64,000 bases of DNA from Leptidea sinapis (lineage: Eukaryota > Arthropoda > Insecta > Lepidoptera > Pieridae). Below the pieces are notes generated by a model. That model did no database searches, was not told the origin of the DNA, and worked only from the letters and a program-made list of their open reading frames with translations. Position 1 is the first letter of the stretch; each line of letters begins with the position of its first letter. Both the position numbers and the translations under genes were made by a program. This document shows positions 54,278-64,000 of this stretch, piece by piece. The DNA lies in NCBI RefSeq assembly GCF_905404315.1, contig NC_066288.1, positions 6,534,501 to 6,598,500 of the forward strand. Direction: 5' to 3'.

Positions 54278-54513
54278 TATTGTCTACATGTGGTAATGGG
54301 TTAGGCTCGTTGCACACTAATCATATGCTTGCGTAGTCAGTAGTCCAAAGGGGCTAGATCTGAAAGTCTATCTGACCACGTTATGAGTTCACAACTTACA
54401 ATCCATCTTTGTATTTGGGTAATTAGTATCTTAATAAATCTTAAATTATTAAAACTTTCGTCAGTCATTCGCACAACGTCCAACCTCTTTCTGATCTTAT
54501 CGCTGTTATCGCG

Positions 54514-54580
54514 GACCCACCAAACTCACCCTGGTGAAGGACTTCCGAATGGTCCGAAACTAGTCGGTATCGACACCGAC
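54514..54580 (+). ncRNA. Hammerhead-like motif, mutated core
   Basis: CUGGUGA (54531-54537; the invariant A6 is G), extra A, stem II GGAC/GUCC (four perfect pairs), GAAA at 54556-54559 and UAGUC at 54561-54565. Stem I has three pairs (ACC/GGU). The A6 change should abolish cleavage. Related to 49287-49346. Confidence 0.45.
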
Positions 54581-54747
54581 AAAAACGTGAGTAAAGCCGT
54601 ATTGATAAATAACTTTACAATGTCTCACGAAAGTTTTAATAATTTAATTAGTATCTAACCACTTCTTTTTTTATGTATCTGTATTCGAAGAACAAACGTC
54701 ATGGTATCGTCAATGCTAAATTTATTTGCTTCGTTATATTAAAAATT

Positions 54748-55074
54748 CTTATATATAAAATTCCGTGTCATGGTGTTGAACTTTGAACTCCTCCAAACGG
54801 CTTGACCGATTCTCATGAAATTTTGACTGCATATTGGGTGGGTCTGAGAATCGGACAACATCTATATCCATCCATCTATTTTCATCTCCCTAAATGTTAA
54901 GGTGGTCCACACGAATTTTTTTTTAAATTAGTTTTGATATTATTTTTTAAATTTGTTTGATTATGAGTCAGCATTAAAAAATACATACAACAAATTTTCA
55001 CCCATCTACGATCAACAGTTACTTTTGTATCGCGGTTTTAATATCGGCAATACAACGTTTGCTGGGTCAGCTAG
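54748..55074 (+). mobile_element. Helitron-like family A, short copy
   Basis: Shares AAACGGCTTGACCGATTCTC, GGGTGGGTCTGAGAATCGG and the end CGTTTGCTGGGTCAGCTAG with 3868-4399; about 200 bp shorter inside. Confidence 0.65.
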
Positions 55075-55111
55075 TAAATAGATATAAGTTCAAATTAAAT
55101 TTTAAGTAAGT

Positions 55112-55256
55112 AGTGATAACCCTCACTTCTGAGGCTTATTACACAAATTGAAAACAAAATTTTATGAATGATGCATGTCTTGAACCCGCAACCTCTCACG
55201 TTCCGTGCGAGCGCGCTTTCCAGCCGTTCGAGTGACGTATCGTCACAGTAGACATA
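55112..55256 (-). mobile_element. tRNA-derived SINE copy
   Basis: Minus strand: CGATACGTCACTCGAACGGC, anticodon arm GCTCGCACGGAACGTGAGA, TTCATAAAATTTTGTTTTC body and the end CTCAGAAGTGAGGGTTATCA. The D arm has lost bases. Confidence 0.75.
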
Positions 55257-55382
55257 ATATGAGGTATCGTTGATAAAATTTTGACCGCCTGCTTTTAATG
55301 CAGTCTATAAAAGAAAAAAAATTGAATAAAAATAACAAACTATAATATTATTATATTTATTCTACTTAACATCATCTTTTAG

Positions 55383-55652
55383 ATCTTATTAACTTTAGGT
55401 TTAGTGAAAGCCTTTATGGGGAGAGTGCCAACACAAAATATTCTTAAGAACATAGAGCTAGTTGGCAAATATTCCGTCCACGTAGGCATCAAGAGGCAGC
55501 AATACGTGCTTATCTTCCACCAACGCGAGTCGTGTATCACTATTATGCGAGAAAAATTTCGCATCACGAAAGTCTTTTATAATATTATTTGTTTTGTAGC
55601 TATCGACGAACTAACGAACGACCCAGCCCATGAAAGAATATCTTCAAACTGA
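55383..55652 (+). CDS. Candidate terminal exon of an unidentified gene
   Basis: The frame opens exactly after ATCATCTTTTAG (the TAG itself would stop it), as a splice acceptor would produce, and stays open for 89 codons to TGA at 55650. It reads ILLTLGLVKAFMGRVPTQN, LVGKYSVHVGIKRQQYVLIF, HQRESCITIMREKFRITKVF and ends PAHERISSN. Codons are GC-richer than the flanks and AATAAA follows at 55746. No matching upstream exon or family recognised. It could also be a leftover of an unknown element. Confidence 0.35.
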   Translation: MLLTLGLVKAFMGRVPTQNILKNIELVGKYSVHVGIKRQQYVLIFHQRESCITIMREKFRITKVFYNIICFVAIDELTNDPAHERISSN

Positions 55653-56308
55653 TTGAAAATTTGATAGTGCAAATCTTAACAATTATTTTTAGAAAATTTT
55701 ACCGCCACCTAACCGATTAGTAGATCAAAATAGAAACACTAAAGAAATAAAGACTCATACTAATCTTATAATCAGAGAAGATGGCTGATATTTAAGTATC
55801 TTTATTTTAGAAAACGAATTAGAGTTTCCCATAAAAGCTTATAAAACTCTAGGAATTGTGAACGAAATCCGATTAAACGGTCAGATTGCAACATAAATGA
55901 AATTTATAAAAGCAATATCGCGTACGGCCATTTGTACTAAATAATTATAAAGCGGAAACAACTGCTCACAAATCCTTTCCTAGTCGCAGATACCATTTCA
56001 ACACTTGTGTGAATACTTTTTCTTTGACCTAGACAAAAACTGTTTGAGATATTGAAATTATTTTTGATACTAACATGTCTGCCGCAATCTAAGTGATATG
56101 AGCATTTTATTATAACTACAAAAAATTTATAGTTTTTAAATTTTTTATGATTCGATTTTTAAAATCGGGTCTGAAATGACTTATAATAATAATTATAATA
56201 ATTAATACTAACTACTTGAATATTGCGACAAAACAATAAAGTCTATTTCAACCATTTATGTATTACATACTAAAGTCAGTGGGATAATACAATATCTATG
56301 ATAATTTG
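55653..56308. other. No feature recognised
   Basis: Apart from a possible poly(A) signal AATAAA at 55746-55751 for the candidate exon upstream, no feature. Confidence 0.45.
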
Positions 56309-56445
56309 TTGTTTCAAAGTGATAACCCTCACTTCTGGGATTTAATTAATTACACAAATAAAATTTGAAAACAAAATTTTCTCGATTCCGCGTTCCGTGT
56401 GAGCGCTCTTACCAATTGAGCCAATCGTTCGAGTGACGTATCGTT
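56309..56445 (-). mobile_element. tRNA-derived SINE copy, T arm deleted
   Basis: Minus strand: CGATACGTCACTCGAACGAT, GGCTCAATTGGTAAGAGCGC, then directly CGAGAAAATTTTGTTTTCAA, so the T arm and acceptor 3' strand are gone. It ends AGAAGTGAGGGTTATCAC. Confidence 0.75.
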
Positions 56446-56593
56446 TATAAAGTCTTGAATGCTTTGTTCAACTCTCAGGTCGTGGCTTCATCTATAGGAT
56501 CTACTTTACAGTTGACAACTAGCTCAACCCCAATAATTGCATATTAGGAAATTGACTTGAGATGTCGCCCCTGCAAATCCAAATAATTTGTTA

Positions 56594-56672
56594 TGTTTCA
56601 AAGTGATAATCCTCACTTCTGGGATTAAATTTATTACACAAATAAAATTTTATGAACGATGCGGGACTCTAT
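56594..56672 (-). mobile_element. tRNA-derived SINE, 3' body only
   Basis: Contains CATCGTTCATAAAATTTTAT and AGAAGTGAGGATTATCAC without the tRNA-like head. Confidence 0.65.
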
Positions 56673-57261
56673 CTATATCTGTGATATAAACCCATAAATT
56701 TACGTTTCAATAAAATAAAACCGAAGACTTGTTGAGCGTTGACATAAAGTATTGAAGTTAGAAACAATAATGTTCGCCTCACAACTCGTTGAAAAACATA
56801 AATAATTCAATCTGCCACCTTCTAACCAGGAATCCGCAATTGTCTTTATCTCTCTTTACAGCTTCAATGTTGTTTAAAAGATGGGTATTGTTTTTTTATA
56901 AGAAAACTTGTTTAGGCGTGCTTAGCACTTCATTTTGTGGGTTTTTAATGAGATTGAGCTGTCCGCTCAACTATAAGCACGCTCGCACGCGTAAGGTCGG
57001 GTCGACTCAACTAGGGCCTGGTATATACCAAAGCAGAGAGGAGAGGAGACGAGAGGAGATAAGGTTATTTCCACCAGAGCGGCACACGACGCGGCACAAT
57101 TCTAAAGACAAATGTGACATCTCTCTTGACCGATTGATCTATTTCCACCGAAGCTAAGCCGGCAGGAGATGTGGAAATAATAAAATTTGATGGGTTATCA
57201 AATTTCATTTGCATTCTCATTTGCATCCATCATCCGCTTTGATGGATACCCGGCCTAAGAG
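56673..57261. other. Repeat crumb and purine-rich tract
   Basis: Positions 56695-56780 resemble 61485-61580 (TTGTTGAGCGTTGACATAAA type sequence), an unassigned repeat. A purine-rich run GAGAGGAGAGGAGACGAGAG lies near 57038. TTATTTCCAC near 57064 is mirrored by GTGGAAATAA near 57170 and might mark an old MITE. Confidence 0.35.
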
Positions 57262-57353
57262 CATGGCCGGATTTAGGGGGGGGGGGGGCAATCGGGGTTA
57301 CACCCTCGGGCCTCAGCCTCTTTTTTGGTCCGGGCGTACCAAATCCGACCATG
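57262..57353. mobile_element. Tiny MITE with 13-base G run
   Basis: CATGGCCGGATTT at the left and AAATCCGACCATG at the right are inverted with one mismatch. A run of 13 G lies at 57276-57288. Confidence 0.6.
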
Positions 57354-57469
57354 TGTTTAGGCTAATTTAATAATAATAATAATAAAAACATCAGATCAGA
57401 TCCATATCTCTGTTAGTAAAGTTTTACTTAAAAACTAATGTTAGTAAGTACCTAAATCAAATTAATTTA

Positions 57470-58648
57470 ATATTGGTGTGAAGCAATCTGCAAAAATACT
57501 CAGGATAGTGTAGGTGCTGCCGCGGACTCGAGCGAGCAGAGAAGCGTAACTTTTTCGAACAATAGCTGCGAAACCATCAATGGACGTCTCCGCGCACATC
57601 CCTGAGGCACTGCAAAGCCACGGCAGCCGCAGCAGGACCCTGAGTGCATTATTATATTGCACGCGAAGATCACTGTATACCCTCTGCGTATAGTCAACCC
57701 ACGGCTGCAGGTGTAGAAAGATTGGCAATATGCCTTAAAAAGTGTAATCTTTACTGATTTCGTACACCGTGCAAACCTGCGAGCCAGCATGTTACAGCGA
57801 ACAGCCAGCGACCTACGTTCCCTATCGATGTCGACATTATCAGTTAAATCTTCAGTGACCCAGTGGCCCAAGTATCTAAATTTTGTCACCCTACACAGGG
57901 GAGTTTGATAGAGTGAAACATCAGCAATGGTTGGATAGGAAAAACCAGTTGCCTTGAAGAGCATCAGTTCACTTTTTCGAACATACTTAAGCTCATGAGT
58001 CACCGCGTATGATTCACACATTGATACTAGTCTTCTCATAGCACTAATTGATGGACTCAGCAATACCATGTCGTATGCGTAGTTAATATTATTTGTACAC
58101 AATCCGTCAATATGACATCCAACCTTAGTCTTACTGAGCTCAACGATGAGTTGATTTATATACAGATTAAAGAGGCGAGGTGAGCTTAATCCTCCCTGCC
58201 TCACTACACATTCCAAACGATATACATCTGATAATGATCCATTCCAGCGTACACAGTCTGTCTGATTGCCATACCAATACTAAAATATTGAAATAACCTC
58301 GTGTGCAGAGAAGTTTCAGCTTGTAACTTATCCCACAACACATCATAAATAACAAGATCGAAAGCCTTCGACAAGTGCAAAAAACAGGCCAATACAGGTG
58401 TTTTCATTTCGTTATAATACTGTACAGTCTGCTTGAGGCACAAGATAGCACTTTCAGTAGAAAGCCCGGGTCTGAAGCCAAACTGAGCATAAGGCAGTTC
58501 AAGATGTTTGGCTCATTGTTTGTCAAGCAGACTTTCCATCACCTTCGCTATAGTAGTTGCCAAAGATTTTGGTCGGTTTTGGTTTTGGTCTATAATTCAA
58601 TGTCACTCTATGAGAGGACATGTTTAACGCGGCTAAGAAATAATACTT
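57470..58648 (-). pseudogene. LINE-A-related fragment, copy 1 of a duplicated block
   Basis: In broken frames the minus strand encodes the RT: HLSKAFDLVIYDVLWDKLQ, VRQGGLSSPRLFNLYINQL, GCHIDGLCTNNINYAYDMVL (YADD changed to YAYD), FRYLGHWVTEDLTDN, RRSLAVRCNMLARRFARCT and LFKAYCQSFYTC. It is homologous to ORF2 at 30480-33305 but from another subfamily. Frameshifts occur throughout. Its 57987-58648 part is duplicated at 59821-60505. Confidence 0.75.
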
Positions 58649-58880
58649 TTTTCGGGTTATTTTGAATTAGGTAAGTATGTAATACAAGCAAATGTTTTGA
58701 TTTTTTTCTGGTAACTTGTTGTGAAAGCATAAACAACGCCCCACAAAAGACTTAATAACTCGTCTTAGCCGAGTAGTAGGCATAATAAGTTTATATTTGT
58801 TTCTGGTGTTCATTATAGTTATAACAATTTCTAGAAAATTCACATATATAATATTATCAAGAATATATTGAGACGCAACG
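58648..58880 (-). pseudogene. LINE-B fragment, copy 1 of a duplicated block
   Basis: Minus strand: NTRNKYKLIMPTTRLRRVIK and SFVGRCLCFHNKLPEK. Compared with copy 2, about 300 bp are missing at its junction with LINE-A near 58648 (GGGTTA joined to TTTTGAATTAGG). Confidence 0.7.
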
Positions 58881-59059
58881 CACGACGCAAATAATAAATA
58901 TCTTTTCCGTTGTTCATGCATTAAATTCTATTGAAAAAGTAATTGATATTATTCCTCAAACGTAAGAAAAATACAAGGCATTCACAAAAACTATAAAATT
59001 AAATAATCGTAAAATTCAACTGACATGTTGATTCGTTTAAATTTTTTCCATTCAGTTTA

Positions 59060-59823
59060 GACAAACTTGTCAAATATTTGAAGGAAGAACAATTTCAAAA
59101 TTTAAGACAAAATTTTCCAAATAATAATATTTTTTTACGTCTTAGAAAAAAAAGAATTTATCGATTTGAATTTATAACACCACACGATTGCTTAAAACTT
59201 TCAGCACTCCATGATCGTGATAGATTTTACAATACATTTACCGACACACATATTTCCGATGAAGATTATAAGTTAGATAATTCAGATTTATATCTTAAAA
59301 TTAGTGTTTCACTTTAAACAAAATATGTATTTGAAAATTTCCGAGCTCTATGTTTACAGACATAATATGGTATATTATATTATGTCTGTAAACATAGATA
59401 TAGACACATATAGACTTTGGGGTGCTATGTTAAAATGCACAAAAATTAAATTAGAATTACTTTAGGGCTTTGAACAAATAGCTTTTATTGGATCGGGTAT
59501 TTGAGACTGTATATCTCAATGTAGGAATCGTTATGAAAAAGCGAAATTAAACAAATAAGTATAGGTTACAATATTATAAAACGAAACCACTGAAATATTT
59601 GCATGTCTCTCAAGACGAAACATGTGCCTACTCTTAAATTTGTAACGACTTTACTTGTGAATATTTCTGGCAAATAAGAACAGGACAAAGAAAAACGTCG
59701 TTTATAACTTATTTTGATGCTAATAACCGTTATGGATGGGCTGTATCTCAATTCCTTCCTACAGAAGGTTTTGAATGGGTAGATGTCCGTACAAATTTTG
59801 ATGTTCCGGATGATTTTACATAA
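59060..59823 (+). pseudogene. Relic of a protein-primed type-B DNA polymerase (Maverick/Polinton-like)
   Basis: The plus strand encodes pieces in the order of family-B2 polymerases. QNFPNNNIFLRLRKKRIYRF and FYNTFTDTHISDEDY are followed by DLYLK and VFENFR (59255-59340), WGAMLKCTKIKLELL (59415-59462) and YFDANNRYGWAVSQFLPTEG (59725-59785), the DxxxLYG-type motif A region. Several stops and frameshifts and a hairpin insertion (59347-59398) interrupt it; the part beyond 59823 is cut by the LINE block. Such enzymes copy Polinton/Maverick elements and related animal adintoviruses; which source applies cannot be told. Exonuclease and later motifs are not seen. Confidence 0.7.
59347..59398. repeat. 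Perfect 22-bp inverted repeat inside the polymerase relic
   Basis: TCTATGTTTACAGACATAATAT (first 20 bases TCTATGTTTACAGACATAAT at 59347) is mirrored exactly at 59377-59398 with an 8-bp spacer. It interrupts the polymerase homology, so one arm is probably an inverted duplication of the other. Confidence 0.85.
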
Positions 59824-60505
59824 GCCCATGAGTCATGTATATTCACACATTGATACTAGTCTTCTCATAGCACTAATTGATGGACTCAGCAATACCATGT
59901 CGTGTGCGTAGTTAATATTATTTGTACACAATCCGTCAATATGACATCCAACCTTAGTCTTGCTGAGCTCAACGATGAGTTGATTTATATTCAGATTAAA
60001 GAGGCGAGGTGAGCTTAATCCTCCCTGCCTCACTCCACATTCCAAACGATTTACATCTGATAATGATCCATTCCAGCGTACACAGTCTGTCTGATTGCCA
60101 TACCAATACTAAAATATTGAAAAAACCTCGTGTGCAGAGAAGTTTCAGCTTGTACCTTATCCCACAACACATCATAAATAACAAGATCGAAAACCTTCGA
60201 CAAGTGCAAAAAACAGGCAAATACAGGTGTTCCTTTCGTTATAATACTGTACAGTCTGCTTGAGGCACAAGATAGCACTTTCAGTAGAAAGCCCGGGTCT
60301 GAAGCCAAACTGAGCATCAGGCAGTTCAAGATGTTTGGCTCATTGTTTGTCAAGCAGACTTTCCATCACCTTCGCTATAGTAGTGGCCAGAGATATAGGT
60401 CTGTAATCGGCCATATCGGAAGCATCCGTGGTTTTGGTCTATAATTCAATGTCATTCTATGTGAGGACATGTTTAACGCGGCTAAGAAATAATACTTTTT
60501 TCGGG
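59821..60505 (-). pseudogene. LINE-A-related fragment, copy 2 of a duplicated block
   Basis: Nearly the same sequence as 57987-58648, including VRQGGLSSPRLFNL and INYAHDMVL (YADD changed to YAHD). The left edge joins the polymerase relic at TAAGCCCATGAGTC. It lacks the LINE part matching 57470-57980. Confidence 0.75.
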
Positions 60506-60599
60506 TTAGTTATAATAATATAATTGAGCAACGGGCTGCGGGCTCGTACCGCACTGATGCAGTGTATATTGTCTCGAAGGATGTGTCGATTGGTTCAAA

Positions 60600-61200
60600 T
60601 TCAAATTGATTATTGAAAGTCAAAAACTACCACACATTCGAAAAAGTATGCCTCAGACCTTCGCAGAAAGGGCGCATGAAACTCAGCGGGCCCTGTTTTA
60701 TATAAAATATGGTAAGAATGTAATATCGTATAATAAATTTTATTATTAAATAGCCTGAGGGCGTTCAATCTGTAGTATATTTAAGAAAGTCATTTATCAA
60801 AGTCATTCTTTTGAATTAGGTAAGTATGTAATACAAGCAAATGTTTTGATTTTTTTTCTGGTAACTTGTTGTGAAAGTATAAACAACGCCCCACAAAAGA
60901 CTTACTAACTCGTCTTAGCCGAGTAGTAGGCATAATTAGTTTATATTTGTTTCTGGTGTTCATTATAGTTATAACAGTTTCTAGAAAATTCACTTATTTG
61001 CCTATGTACATACATAATATTAGCAAGAATATATTGAGACGCAACAGTTAAAATGTTTATTTCTTTTTTTTTGCTCTCAATGATTCTTTAGGACCTAGGC
61101 TTATAAGAAGTGCGAATAGCCTTCTTCTGCAGCACAAAGTTGGTATCTATTAATATCGGCAGCATTTCCCCATATCAATACATATAACCATTAGACATTA
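60600..61200 (-). pseudogene. LINE-B fragment, copy 2 of a duplicated block
   Basis: Minus strand: LVLQKKAIRTSYKPRS-like sequence near 61110-61140, NTRNKYKLIMPTTRLRRVSK, SFVGRCLYFHNKLPEKK, and a 3' UTR with GGCCCGCTGAGTTTCATGCG near 60690. It keeps the 3' part lost in copy 1. Confidence 0.7.
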
Positions 61201-61974
61201 TACTATGATATTTGAAAAAAGGTTTTTTAATTTATATATTGTTAACGAACGTAACGACCTTAAGGCTACCTTTTATTAAGGGTAAATTCACAACTACAAA
61301 TCAAAAAACATATCCTAAAAATCTTTTGCTGTTACAAAATCATTCTAGGACACAGACAAATCCAAAACAAATATAAAATCTGTCTTACATGGCGCGGTTT
61401 ATAAATATCAAAGAAAGTAACCGTTTGTATTGAAATAGAAAGAAAGATTAGGATCGTCTCAACAAATAATCCATAAATCATATTCGTTGCGATAAAAATA
61501 AAATAAGCACAGGATTTGTTGAGTGCTGAGGTAGAGTGTTGAAGTTAAAAACAATAATTTTATCCTCATCTCTCGTCGGAAGTGATAAAGAATTCATAAT
61601 CCATCGCCCGGAACCGACAATCGTGCTCAAAGTTATGCTTGTTAAATGCAAACCTATGTATATGTGGTTATCTGGTTTAATTTGGTTAGGTTGAAGCGAT
61701 ACATACAAATTACTTGATTTATTACTTAAGTCATAAGAATTGGTTGCAATTAATAGCGCTATGTCACTGAACCCATTACTTTCTGTAGGATATTTAGAGG
61801 ACGATAGAGCGTACGGGGTAGATAGACCCATTGCCAATCGGCCTGTAAGACTTGCGTGGTTCATTGAGTAGTATTAGATATTTAGATATCTATTAAAAAG
61901 CATCGGTAGCGCAATAGAACCGTTAACACTCACCATTGAGGCCCCGTTTCGATCTCCTTAAAAAATATGGTCCT
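61201..61974. other. Unassigned; 128-codon minus frame and a repeat
   Basis: The minus frame 61478-61864 (MNHASLTGRLAMGLSTPYAL start) is open for 128 codons but shows no domain. Its 3' portion overlaps a repeat shared with 56695-56780, so I doubt that it is a gene. Confidence 0.3.
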
Positions 61975-62107
61975 TGGTTTCGATTCGCCACGTCGACAAC
62001 GCTCTTGTGATTCCTCTGGTATTAGCCAGTATGGGCCGAGATGAACACATACCACCAGGTGATCCAATATGTATCGTTCATCCTCCTCTTTATATAATAA
62101 AAAAGTA
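61975..62107 (+). repeat. LINE-D tail fragment
   Basis: CAACGCTCTTGTGATTCCTC, CACCAGGTGATCCAATATG and the end TATATAATAAAAAAG match the 3' end of LINE-D at 53095-53200. Confidence 0.6.
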
Positions 62108-62177
62108 AATCTTAATTCATGAACGAGCGACATAAGAAGCAGATATGCTAACTGTGCAGTCTCATGCACATAGCAGT

Positions 62178-62290
62178 GACAATAATTACACAAATAAAAC
62201 TGAAAACAAAATTTTATGAACGATGACCTCTCGGTTTCCGTGCGAGCGATCTTTCCAACTCAGCCAAGCGTTCGAGTGTGGCATATCGTG
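62178..62290 (-). mobile_element. tRNA-derived SINE copy
   Basis: Minus strand: CACACTCGAACGCTTGGCTG, AGTTGGAAAGATCGCTCGCA, CGGAAACCGAGAGGTCATCG and the TTCATAAAATTTTGTTTTCA body. The T arm is deleted. Confidence 0.7.
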
Positions 62291-62997
62291 GACAGACGGT
62301 TTTTTATCTTCAGCTGTGAGAGCATCGACACTTTTGTTCGTTTGGCCGTCCAAGGTATCCTCAACATACGTCTCCAGTATCACATCTCCAACGCATCAAT
62401 CCTCTACCTCTCTCGAGCCCGAATCGTCCACGACTTCTTCCTTACAAGCTTAGTACACTCAGCAAAGTTTAACCTAAGTAAAGTCTGAGCAGAGTTTAAG
62501 TATGCTCTTTATGAAACTTCAAGATGTTATATAACGTGAACCTGTTATTTTTACCTGAAATAATTATGGTTATTTGTTCTGGTTACTTTTAAAAACGTGT
62601 TGCCTCTTTGTGGAACAACAAATATGTGTATTTAAGAAACAAATGTAATTTGTGTTAAAATAACACGTCTCCTAATTACAGTATTCCTCAAACAACGTGG
62701 TAGTGTATGTAGTAATAAGCCACTGGAGTGCTGTTTTCACAAGGGCGGGTAATTTCATGGTTCACTTGCATCAAACAGAGTGATTGACTTGCAAATGCAA
62801 TCAAACATTCCCAACTGTTACTGCACACTTTATACAAACAACGACTTGAAACTTAATAAATATGCGATAAATAGGACTGATGTAGAATGTACGGTAGCCA
62901 TTTTGTTTTTCATTCATCGAAAATATGAAGAAAAGAGTTTACAACTTTCAACATAAATACCTACTTCTAATCAAAGAGTACTATCACACGACTTTTA
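62291..62997. other. No feature recognised
   Basis: The two overlapping plus frames at 62216-62488 include SINE sequence and have no domain. Nothing else supported. Confidence 0.45.
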
Positions 62998-63490
62998 TCT
63001 ATATATATATATATATAAATGAATTGCTGTTCGTTAGTCTCGCTAAAACTCGAGAACGGCTGGACCGATTTGGCTAATTTTGGTATTGAATTATTTGTGG
63101 AAGCTCAGAGCAGGTTTAAAAGATGAATAAATATGGAAATACTCAGAATTAAATAAAAACAACATTTTTGATTTACCTTTGACGTGTCCCCCGTCGTTCA
63201 GAAATCAAATTAAAATAATAGTTTAAAATGAACAACTTATTAGAATTGTTATATCTTTCTAACTTTTTCAGGAGGTAAAAAATAAACTTAATTTTAGGAA
63301 ACTATAGTAGGTAGATTAAATACAGTTGTTAACTATCTATCAGATTATGTTTATGTAGATTAATACCTATATCTAAAGTTTTGTCACAAATTAAATTTCT
63401 GAACGCAAACAATATTATTTGACATACATACAAAAGTTTAGGTCTTTTATTTATCGATTGAGGCAGTACGAAGTCTGCCGGGTCAGCTAG
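62998..63490 (+). mobile_element. Helitron-like family B copy
   Basis: Starts TCTATATATATATATATATA, then TTGCTGTTCGTTAGTCTCGC; ends GAAGTCTGCCGGGTCAGCTAG before T. Interior similar to the 53578-54277 copy. Confidence 0.7.
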
Positions 63491-63519
63491 TATTTTATAA
63501 TTAAAATACTTTATAAACA

Positions 63520-63603
63520 ATTACATAGAACGTCATTGGGTCAATTCGATCGAATGCCTTGCGAAAGTCTGTGAAGATAGAATCTACTTGACCCCCAGAA
63601 TCA
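63520..63603 (-). pseudogene. LINE RT block A scrap
   Basis: Minus strand reads NIDSGGQVDSIFTDFRKAFD then RIDPMTFYVI, the first catalytic block of a non-LTR reverse transcriptase. Nothing else of that element is adjacent. Confidence 0.6.
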
Positions 63604-63770
63604 ATGTTAAATGTTTATATACACATGCAATTATTACTGTATTTTTACAAAAGTTTTTGCGTAAAAGTATATTTTTTTATAATTTATTTACTTAACCCGA
63701 CGTTTCGTGAGTTTTGCAGGAGCACGTTTTCAGGGGGACTGCGGTTGACAGGAGTCGAGATAGTATTGCT
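63604..63770. repeat. Relative of the 19.4-kb insertion
   Basis: TTTTTGCGTAAAAGT, TTAACCCGACGTTTCGTGAG and ACGTTTTCAGGGGGACTGC match the centre of 19335-19616. The inverted ends and target duplication are not visible here. Confidence 0.5.
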
Positions 63771-64000
63771 GTAAAGTGTAAACTGATGGTTTTTGGCAAA
63801 ATTTAATAGCAGTGTCCTCTTCTTTTTTGATATGTATAGTTTTGGGTTTTAATTTGGACATTATTAGATCCCAGGTGTTAAGGGCTAAAATCATAGCCTT
63901 ACGAATGTAGAGAAATGAACAAAATATATGTGTGTTTTACGTTCGCAATTAAATTGAAATTGAAATCAACTATTTCACTATCAAAGTTTTTTTCAAATTG
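63771..64000. other. No feature recognised
   Basis: Window edge, AT-rich, nothing supported. Confidence 0.5.

Noticed and set aside
61478..61864. 128-codon ORF as a gene
   Set aside because: No domain, and part of it belongs to a repeat also found at 56.7 kb.
63688..63745. Hammerhead ribozyme in the 63.7-kb repeat
   Set aside because: The would-be core reads CUGAAAA, not CUGANGA, and stem III would have no loop; only a loose resemblance.

Overview
The window looks like a piece of a lepidopteran (moth or butterfly) chromosome: AT-rich, very dense in decayed mobile elements, with short CCTAA (insect telomere-type) runs and repeat families common in Lepidoptera. Family names come from recognition, not from a search.

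One host gene can be assembled completely. It is a ZAD plus C2H2 zinc-finger gene on the minus strand, with eight coding exons between 50468 and 35814. The exons were found separately, yet every splice phase matches, the total is 1533 bp (510 residues plus stop), and three zinc fingers regain correct Cys/His spacing only across splice junctions. Its introns carry hAT-like MITEs, SINEs, LINE pieces, a hammerhead-like motif, a 22-unit minisatellite and an opposite-strand 84-codon ORF with a C-terminal membrane segment.

Layout. 1-6.9 kb: nested MITEs and SINEs, a Helitron-like element and a 1.3-kb hAT-like element with an 8-bp target duplication. 6.9-12.2 kb: a young-looking BEL/Pao LTR retrotransposon (253-bp LTRs differing at one site, 5-bp duplication) that lacks its reverse transcriptase core. 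12.2-30 kb: LINE fragments, inverted Penelope-like repeat units with a hammerhead-like fold, a 1.19-kb TTAA-flanked element, a Penelope GIY-YIG relic and an internally deleted mariner. 30.2-33.5 kb: a LINE with long ORF2 whose only visible lesion is a stop in the YADD motif; ORF1 and ORF2 meet in a TAATG overlap. 33.6-35.4 kb: Helitron-like, SINE and MITE copies. 35.8-50.5 kb: the zinc-finger gene. 50.5-57.4 kb: a LINE joined to CCTAA repeats beside a 30-bp palindrome, more Helitron-like and SINE copies, and one candidate orphan exon. 57.4-61.2 kb: two copies of a nested LINE block flanking a relic of a protein-primed type-B DNA polymerase (Maverick/Polinton-like). 61.2-64 kb: repeat tails.

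There is no operon, CRISPR array, rRNA or credible functional tRNA. I did not find a clearly new system. The best leads are the zinc-finger gene with its nested ORF, the hammerhead-like motifs, the RT-less BEL/Pao insertion and the duplicated block around the polymerase relic.
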